From NCBI GenBank assembly GCA_021234155.1, contig JAJEKV010000643.1:62001-126000 (forward strand): 64,000 nucleotides of DNA, given 5' to 3'. Positions 57,724 through 64,000 of the stretch are shown piece after piece (positions within the stretch are counted from its first letter, which is position 1; every line of letters starts with the position of its first letter). The notes under the pieces were generated by a model. That model was not told where the DNA came from. It ran no database searches and worked only from the letters and a program-made list of their open reading frames with translations. Source of the DNA: Isoetes taiwanensis. Its lineage: Eukaryota; Streptophyta; Lycopodiopsida; Isoetales; Isoetaceae. The translations under genes were made by a program, and so were the position numbers.

Positions 57724-60236
57724 TTATCTGCCTGAACCTAATCTTATAGGAGGAGGAGAAAATTTTGCTTGGTCGCTGCTACTGCTACTGTAGCTCATGA
57801 GAGGAGCTCCAACAAATGTTGAAGGCGAACGTTTGGATGCAAGACACTCTTTCAAGTTTGCTTCTTGTGCAGCAGAAAGGGCTTGGATTGGTATCCTTCC
57901 CTGCAACATATGAAGAACAGACGACATAGCAGGACGTTCAGCAGGTGTCAAAAGGCAAAGAAAGACAATCTGAATCACCCTTTTAGCTTCAATCTCATCT
58001 ACAGATGCTCGAATGGCAGCATCCACCAGTTCCACTGGAAAGAAATCTTTATTCTTAATGTCTGAGACAACTTCTGCTAGTGTTGATCCTGACAGGTCTA
58101 TAATACTTCGCCCTGCCACAATTTCCAGCATTATGATTCCAAAACTGTAAACATCCATCTTCGCGTTTAGACCAGCCCCCATAAACATTTCCGGGGGTAT
58201 GTATAATGGTGATCCTCTTATGGTCTGAGTGAAGGTCATTGATTGATCCCTGTCAAGCAACTTGCTAATACCAAAATCAGCAACTTTAGGGATAAAATTC
58301 TCATCTAAAAGGATGTTCTGAGGCTTCAGATCTAAGTGAAGAACAATGTGTCCGCACTGCTCATGTAAATAAGTCAATCCAGATGCCACACCTGTGATGA
58401 TGTTAAATCTCTTCTCCCAGCTTAACGGATTGGCAGAATTGTTGAAAATCCATCTGTCTAGGGAACCATTCTGCAGGAATTTATATACTAAAATCATTTT
58501 AGTCCCTTCTGCGCAGTACCCAACAAAATCAACGAGGTTGAAATGATGGATAACTGAAAGGATGGAGATTTCCCGGTTGAAATCTCTGGCTTGGTTTTCT
58601 GTGGCTTTAATTACTTTGATGGCTAACTGCATATTACCAGTCGTAGCAAATCCTTTGTAAACATCAGCATATCCTCCGTCACCTATTTTGTGCTTGAAAT
58701 CGGCGGTAATTTTTTGTATGTCAGAGTATGAGTACTGGATTGGGCCGATTGGGGTTAAGCCGATGTGGGGGTGATTGTGGGGTGGAGGCTGTCTGGGACG
58801 ACAACAGAAGACGATCAAAAGTAAAGAGATGAAAGATATGAAACCGCCTGCAAGAGCGATACCTACAATGGCACCAACAGGGAAGATTTTTTTAGAGGAA
58901 TTTTTTTTCTGGGCAGGAGGAGGCGGAGAAGGAGATAATTCGGGCAAAGTAACAGTGGGCTCGTTGTATCTGAAAATTTCAAAGGCGTTTAAAATGGGAG
59001 GCAGAGTAGAATTGCTCGTTGGAGTCAACGTGAACGCCACAACCGCATTATCCGAAAATCCCCATCCGCCCCAAAAAGATGCAGCCCATGTTTCACTCGG
59101 CCCAATTGTCAGCTTAAGGGCTGGTGATATATGGCCGTTATCGATGCTTACCACAATGTTGAATTCTCGAACATCGCTCGCTGTTCTGTCCGATCTCAGC
59201 TCCGAAAAGTAGAAATAAAACAGCACATCTGAATCAAGCCGTCCGAAGTCCAGCGTATAATTAAAAACAATGCCCATTATTCCCTCCAAGCCAGTCATCA
59301 ACACCTCAGCTGGAGGCTCGTTTGAGAAGCCTGAAGTGTTGACGGAGACACTGGAGCTTATTCTGTTAGCATAATCTGGCACAAATGAACGGGGATACCA
59401 CTTTCTATCATACGGGTCTTGACGATATCTACAAGAACAGAAAAATCCAACAGGTTTAAATAACAGGTCTCATTTAATAGTCCTTAAGTTAACTGTATTT
59501 TAGAACTTGTACCTCACAACAGCGGTCTCGTCCTCATTGAAGTACCTCCTCCGCTCCACATGTAAATACGAATCCTGAAAGGCGGTCTGATTGTCATAAA
59601 AATTTGTAGGTAGAGGCCTGAGCTCCAAGGAAGAAATAAACGGCACGTTATTGACGAAGTCCTTGCTGGTGAGGCACAGGTTTAAGCTGCTCTGCTGTGG
59701 TGTAAATATTACCTCCGCATTCGCCATTTCGTCCAACGAATAATCAGTACCATTAATTTCGTAGGTCCAATTCCCACCATCAAACGATAGGAAAAACGAT
59801 GGCCAAGACCCTTTGCCGTCGTAGTTGCCATAGTAAAAATAGGCCCTGAAGAAATATTTTTGGCCGGCACTCACTGGCAACACATAGCAATTGCTGATGC
59901 TGCTACTTGGAAAATACCTGAGAGTCCTTAGCCATTCTGATATACTCGCATTGCCTACTTTAGAGTTGACCCCAGATTCTGTATAGTTCCCGTCTGGAAC
60001 CCATCGAATTCCTGTCTCAGAATCTACCCAGCCTTCACCAGCACCACAATTTATGCTTATGAATCCTGTCAAATTTACAGTATCAAAAACTTTTGCACTA
60101 AGATCTAACAGTTTAACTCGTAAATCTTGCATAAAAGTTTGAGAGTGTGGAAATTGCCTGTTTGAGCGACCACCAGAAGAACTGTGGAAGAGAAAAGCAG
60201 GAGATGCAGTAATGGAGTGGCTGCGCCTTCGCCCAT
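57724..60236 (-). CDS. Malectin-like receptor-like kinase, three exons, 778 residues
   Basis: Exons are 60236-60158, 60065-59513 and 59428-57724; the joined frame is open with no internal stop. Residues 1-25 form a signal peptide (hydrophobic LLHLLLFSSTVLLVVA). Residues 27 to about 370 are a malectin-like domain (GFISINCGAGEGWVD, RYRQDPYDRKWYP, LNAFEIFRYNE) with no leucine-rich repeats. A PSPPPP linker and one membrane helix (about 392-418) follow. The cytosolic kinase (about 458-723) has GDGGYADV, AIK (K482), HLDLKPQN (575-582), DFG (595-597) and PPE in place of APE. Leucine for arginine in HRD makes it non-RD. The kinase resembles SD2-5-like receptor kinases. Likely role: binding a cell-wall carbohydrate or peptide outside and signalling inside. 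I chose the ATG at 60236 because it supplies the signal peptide; the longer frame from 60333 does not. A decayed paralogue lies at 15263-16236. Confidence 0.9.
59429..59512 (-). other. Intron 2 of the receptor kinase gene, 84 bp, GT-AG
   Basis: Donor GAG|GTACAAG and acceptor TTCTTGTAG|ATATC. Splicing joins GTTGTGAG to ATATCGTCAAG and restores the conserved RYRQDPYDRKW motif of the malectin-like domain. Confidence 0.88.
60066..60157 (-). other. Intron 1 of the receptor kinase gene, 92 bp, GC-AG
   Basis: Donor CAAACAG|GCAATTT and acceptor TTTGACAG|GATTC. Joining gives AQT-GFISINCG, the usual start of a mature malectin-like domain right after a signal peptide. I found no GT donor near here that keeps the frame open into GFISINCG. 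Confidence 0.7.
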
Positions 60237-60493
60237 AGCTCAGATCTTGATACGTGATACTGGGTATTGATTTGGTTATTCCGGTATTGATTTGGTCCCG
60301 TGGTTTATTCTGTTGTGTTTTCGTGCTCGACAACTTGTAATATTGAACTCATTTTTGGAAACTGCACAGACGTGGTCTTAGATTCTTCTATCCGAAAATA
60401 CGTTTGACTTTTTTTTGCCTCCCATACATCATATCATAAAAGAAATTAATTTTGACAATAAAATCTGGTGTGAATCTTTCTTTAGTTCTATCA

Positions 60494-60600
60494 GTGAAGT
60501 TGGACTTTGTCATACATTTTCAAGAAATTTATTGTGGTGTAAAGTTGGACTTTGTCTTAACTTCCAATGTGAAGTTGAACTTTGCCATAAGTTCCAAACC
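60494..60600 (+). repeat. Three short repeats upstream of the receptor kinase gene
   Basis: GTGAAGTTGGACTTTGTCAT, then GTAAAGTTGGACTTTGTCTT, then GTGAAGTTGAACTTTGCCAT, spaced 37-50 bp apart. They lie 260-370 bp upstream of the start codon, where they could affect transcription. Confidence 0.7.
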
Positions 60601-60639
60601 TTTTTTTTATCTTGAATTGAATAAAGCCTATACAAACCA

Positions 60640-60785
60640 AGGAAAGCAGATGACATCGTCCTAAAAAAACAAATAATAAAATAACATACACAACAACAAA
60701 ATGGTCAATTAACGACGCCTGTAGCGACGTCTGGATCACATCTGCACGACGTCTAGCCACGTGATCCAGATGTCACCTCGACGTC
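60640..60785. repeat. CACTA subterminal-type motifs adjoining tnp2 remnant
   Basis: CGACGTC occurs several times in both orientations (about 60725-60795), including TCTGGATCAC paired with GTGATCCAGA around an ACGACGTC core. These look like transposase binding sites at the end of the second CACTA element. A clear CACTA end was not located. Confidence 0.45.
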
Positions 60786-61853
60786 GCTAGAGACACGTCA
60801 TATACATATAACAACTTATGCCAGTCATGAGACTTCAAACTAGTTAGCCCACTAGTACTTGTGAATGAGGTTCGCAATGACTACATATAACCAGTTGATG
60901 TTCTAAGGATCCTCAAATCAGCATAAATAGCTCGATGGTCAGCCCTAGCAATAACCCATTTTGGCCGAGGAGCTGGTTGCCCTTCACCTGGGATCCATAC
61001 CTCTTTCTTTGTATTACTTCCCTTAAGATCCATCCTGGCATTTGTTGTGTCGTTTTGACCACATACATGTTTCCTTAAAGAGTTTTTCACGTTCTTAAAG
61101 ATGTGCATCGGGTCTAAAATATGTTGAATCAATAGGCCAGGCAGTCTATAAAAAATGGATTTTCTTTTCATATTGACAATAAAGACTTCCTCCTCATCCT
61201 GATGGTCTAGCTCGGCTATAATGGCTTCCTCAGTTGCAGGTGCCCCTGCAGATTTCCCCTTGCAGATTTTTCCCCTTAGCTTTCTTATCCCAACGCTCGC
61301 CCCATTCTCGTATGGTAATTCTGCTTGGTGGTTATGTACAGTCACACTGGCTTCTGAGGGGGGGTGTGAGTGGGAAACACTTCCTAAAACCCTCGTATAC
61401 TACTTTCTTCAGGTGCTTAGAATGACAGTGCTGCAACGTTTTCCAGCATATCATGCAAAGGAAGTGGCCCAATGTCTTAAACCTAGAACACTTAGCGAAT
61501 CTAGGAAAGTCATGCATAGTCCACAATAGTATACCTTTGAGATTGAAAACGTCATTTTTATGTGCATCGTAGATCTGAATAGCTGTGCTCGACAAAGACA
61601 GTAATTCATCGACAATTATTCCTAGGTACACATCTAAATTACTTGGTTTTTCCTTCCCAGATATTAATAAAGTCATAATAATGTGCCCATTCTTCATCAA
61701 CAACCATGGGGGTATGTTGAAGTTAACTAGTATCACTAGCCATGTAAACCATGCAGTCGATTGTATACCATATGGGTTTATGCCATCGGTGGCCAGGCCC
61801 AAATACACGTTACATAGTTCTTTTTCAAAGGCATGCCATGTTGCATCGACATG
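60785..61853 (-). pseudogene. CACTA/EnSpm tnp2 transposase remnant
   Basis: The minus strand reads NVYLGLATDGINPYGIQST, WLVILVNFNIPPWLLMKNGH, DVYLGIIVDELLSL, then (after a frame change near 61345-61390) KRKSIFYRLPG, HILDPMHIFKNVKNSLRKH, ARMDLKG and, past a TAG at 60881, LTSLKSHDWHKL. These are in the order of the plant tnp2 (Transposase_21) family, which cuts CACTA elements at their ends. The N-terminal part is cut off at 61853/61854 by the inserted chromovirus LTR, and the C-terminus is missing, so it is inactive. Confidence 0.9.
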
Positions 61854-63402
61854 TGTGACGTTCCAGCACAGTATACGGTCCCATGACGTATATTGTACTG
61901 CCTCGTCACGCGTACATGCCACCTCGATTGACGTGTATGCCGATGTGTAGCTAAGCAAGTAGCACCCTAGGGGGCAACTTGCAAGTGTGTGCACATTTAT
62001 TCATGTGCACATTTATTCATGTGTACACTTTAGCCCACTTAATTAATATAGGCAAGTGGGCCACACCCATTTATCCCACATTCTCAAGGGATAATGGAAG
62101 CCCTAGCCCTAACCCTTAGTCTATATAAGGTATATGAAACTCTAACTTTCCATTTTCGTCCACAGCCTTCTAGAACTCAGTTTTGCTTGCTTCAAGAGCC
62201 AATCTCAACTCCCGAAGTCTGTCTGAGCAGCCTAGCTCATCAGCTTCCCTTTCTAGTTTCATCTTCGAGCAGTTCTGCAGCATGGACGCGTTCAGACCAG
62301 GAGGAGCAAGCCAGGGATCAGGTATTTTGCCAATTCAATAGTCTAATCCGCCTCCCAGCCATAGAGTTGAATTGCCCATAGCAGCCATCTAGACCTCTAG
62401 ATACCAAGCCATAACTAAAGAACCTAACTCTGTGATTTAGATTAAATCTTATTCTTTAGTTCTTCTATGATATGTATGTGATGATGATCTCTATGGACTC
62501 ATTGTATTGGGAAGGGGGGTAGAGGCCTTAAAAGCCTAGTAGTCGATGCTCCTAGTAGTCATACTCTTTAATGCACTATTAAATTCGGCCTGTGTACAAG
62601 AACCAAACCTGGTTGTCGGTGGAGGGAGTAGACTGGCTTACAAGGAGGTGCATGTCCTGACTCATGATCACATCCCTCTGGTAGTAAAGCCTATCGGGGA
62701 CTATAGTGCACTAGGCCTAATGCTCTGCCACTGCGTGAGGGCTTTGCATGGGTTCGACACTCTTGGGGTGGTGGACACCTTCCATGGAGTTCAAGTCGAG
62801 TACGGGCAGTGGTCCTCTAGTCACCTTGAGTCAGCATGCTAACCTCTGGTGGGAGTGATCCCTACCTGCCCCATCGGAACTGGGGAGATGCAACCCAGGA
62901 GTAGCCCCTTTGGCTATGCATCCGGCGGGCTACAGTCAAGTCCCAACACTTTTCAACCTACTCTGCAAAGTGTGCACAGGAGGGGCGGATGGAGTGGACT
63001 ACCCCAAGCCATGTTCTATTGCCAGCCAAATCCATTGTCATAAATTCTGTCTGCAACAACTTCTGGAGGCCCAAGCCGTCAATCATCCCTCTCGAGTCTG
63101 AGCCTTGCGTAGATTCTCCATATGTGATGTGCTGATCTTTGTCTATGCAGATATGTGGTGAGCCATCCTTCGCGATGGTCATGTGATATCGATGTATGTA
63201 TAGTGACATGTATGTTTACGCTTCCGCAGCTAGGTAGGCCCTGAGGGAGACAGGGTAAAATGACCCCTTCATTCTTCCCACTGGAACTCATCAAGGTTGC
63301 AGTGACATGTGGAGGGCCTTGTATCAGCGTGAAGCTGGTATGGGGGATGAACTCCTGTTTGTATACGGTGAGTGCACCTATATGAGTAGGGCAGACGTCA
63401 CA
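61854..63402 (+). repeat. 5' LTR of the right-hand chromovirus (1549 bp)
   Basis: It starts TGTGACGTTCCAGCACAG and ends GACGTCACA, one base before the tRNA primer site. It is related to the LTR at 5137-6732, with shared ends and shared internal blocks such as GCAAAGTGTGCACAGGAGG. It sits inside the tnp2 remnant; the five bases before it (ACATG, 61849-61853) should be one half of the target duplication. The element continues past the window. Confidence 0.9.
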
Positions 63403-63403
63403 G

Positions 63404-63415
63404 TGGTATCAGAGC
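63404..63415 (+). promoter_or_regulatory. Primer-binding site complementary to initiator methionine tRNA
   Basis: TGGTATCAGAGC lies one base after the LTR. This 12-mer is the common plant retrotransposon primer site matching the 3' end of the initiator tRNA-Met. It fixes the element's orientation and the LTR end. Confidence 0.93.
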
Positions 63416-63615
63416 AATGTTCTTGGAGACCAAGAGCAAAGCACTGGCCATGCTCCCAGTAGTACTAACTTAGTAGAATTCTCAGACCTCGAAAAAGTGG
63501 GAAAATTTTTTCTCATTTTTTTGTAGTGATGCTAAGCTAGTAACGGAAGAATTGAAAACCAAGAAAACTAAAAAGTTGAACTAAATTTTGACCAAATGTG
63601 GAAATTGTTGATTGA
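63416..63615 (+). other. Leader between primer site and gag
   Basis: Non-coding leader of the right-hand element; no feature other than its position. Confidence 0.5.
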
Positions 63616-64000
63616 CGGCATCAACCTGCAGGTGAATCAGAAGATGACGAAATTCAAAGAGTGTTCGACCAAATGGAAAAGGAAAAACAAGAAAGGGCAG
63701 AACGGGAGCAGGAGGCCAAGGCACAGGAGGAGCAGAGGGAGCCCACTCCCGAGCCAACCGAAGAAGAATAGCTCGAGGCCTGGATTCGAATGCACGAGGC
63801 GAAGGCACGGCGCCGCGAGAAGAAAAAGGCCGAGAAGAAGAGGAAAAGAGAAGAAAAGGAGGCCGAAGAAAAGAAGAGACTCAAGGGCAAAGACAAGGTG
63901 GACCCCAAGAGAAAGATGAAGAAGATCCCAAATGTGAAGATTGTCATCAACAAACAGCCGGCCGACCAATCCCGATGAGGATTACAACCTTCATCAAGAA
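63616..64000 (+). pseudogene. Start of chromoviral Gag, broken, runs off the window
   Basis: The frame reads GESEDDEIQRVFDQMEKEKQ, then a very acidic/basic helix-like stretch (AREREQEAK-like, later RRREKKKAEKKRKREEKEAE). A TAG stands at 63769-63771 and a frame change or stop near 63976. This charged head lies upstream of the gag core seen at the left edge of the window. Low complexity makes exact homology hard to judge. Confidence 0.6.

Noticed and set aside
58775-59212. Plus-strand 145-codon frame opposite the receptor kinase
   Set aside because: It is the antisense shadow of the linker and membrane-segment coding sequence and has no motif of its own.
57724-59382. Stand-alone kinase gene starting at 59382
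   Set aside because: The first codon there is GTG inside an exon, and the malectin-like motif RYRQDPYDRKW continues across the intron to the upstream exon.
60237-60333. Longer N-terminus for the receptor kinase from an upstream ATG at 60333
   Set aside because: That frame lacks a hydrophobic leader and reads through what is best explained as intron 1; the ATG at 60236 gives a signal peptide and a clean join.
60810-60845. Helitron-like end: CTTATGCC ... AACTAGTT, similar to true ends elsewhere in the window
   Set aside because: There is no hairpin, and the minus strand encodes LTSLKSHDWHKL in frame with the tnp2 remnant, so it is transposase coding sequence.
63404-63415. A tRNA gene fragment
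   Set aside because: The 12 bases match only the tRNA 3' complement and sit one base after an LTR, so it is a primer-binding site.
63596-63978. Lysine/arginine-rich proteins in alternative frames at the right edge
   Set aside because: They are alternative readings of the low-complexity gag start; the acidic/basic frame continuous with the retrotransposon layout is preferred.

Overview
The window reads as nuclear DNA of a land plant with a large, transposon-rich genome. The reasons are plant-type chromoviral, copia, CACTA, Helitron and SINE-like elements nested in AT-rich DNA, and one intact host gene, a malectin-like receptor kinase with short introns. I cannot fix the lineage from the sequence alone. 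All feature edges come from reading the sequence by eye, without alignment or database search.

Layout. Positions 1-6732 are the 3' part of a Ty3/gypsy chromovirus (gag, protease, RT, RNase H, integrase, chromodomain, 3' LTR), broken by stops, frameshifts and an RT active-site change. From 6.7 to 16.5 kb lie a probable copia-type LTR, a pair of roughly 1 kb inverted arms (10.1-11.0 and 13.9-14.9 kb) built from units bordered by ATTCTAGAAT, a Helitron 3' end, and a decayed paralogue of the receptor kinase (15.26-16.24 kb). A 3.8 kb Helitron (16.5-20.3 kb) carries an O-methyltransferase-like gene fragment.

The largest structure is 21392-56908. Matching 17 bp CACTA ends, both flanked by AAT and both rich in TGACGCAA/TTGTGTCA-type subterminal repeats, suggest one 35.5 kb CACTA (EnSpm) element. 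It hosts later insertions: a solo LTR with a heat-shock element, two SINE-like copies, three Helitron termini, a decayed copia gag, captured host exons, several foldbacks, and a 2.66 kb element flanked by TTAA whose empty site survives in a neighbouring tandem copy.

Positions 57724-60236 (minus strand) hold the one convincing intact gene. It encodes a 778-residue malectin-like receptor kinase in three exons, with a probable GC-AG first intron. Upstream of it a second CACTA element's tnp2 transposase remnant (60.8-61.85 kb) is cut by the 5' LTR, primer-binding site and gag start of another chromovirus related to the left-hand one, in the same orientation. The host gene is thus boxed in by mobile DNA, and its decayed paralogue at 15 kb shows local or element-mediated duplication.
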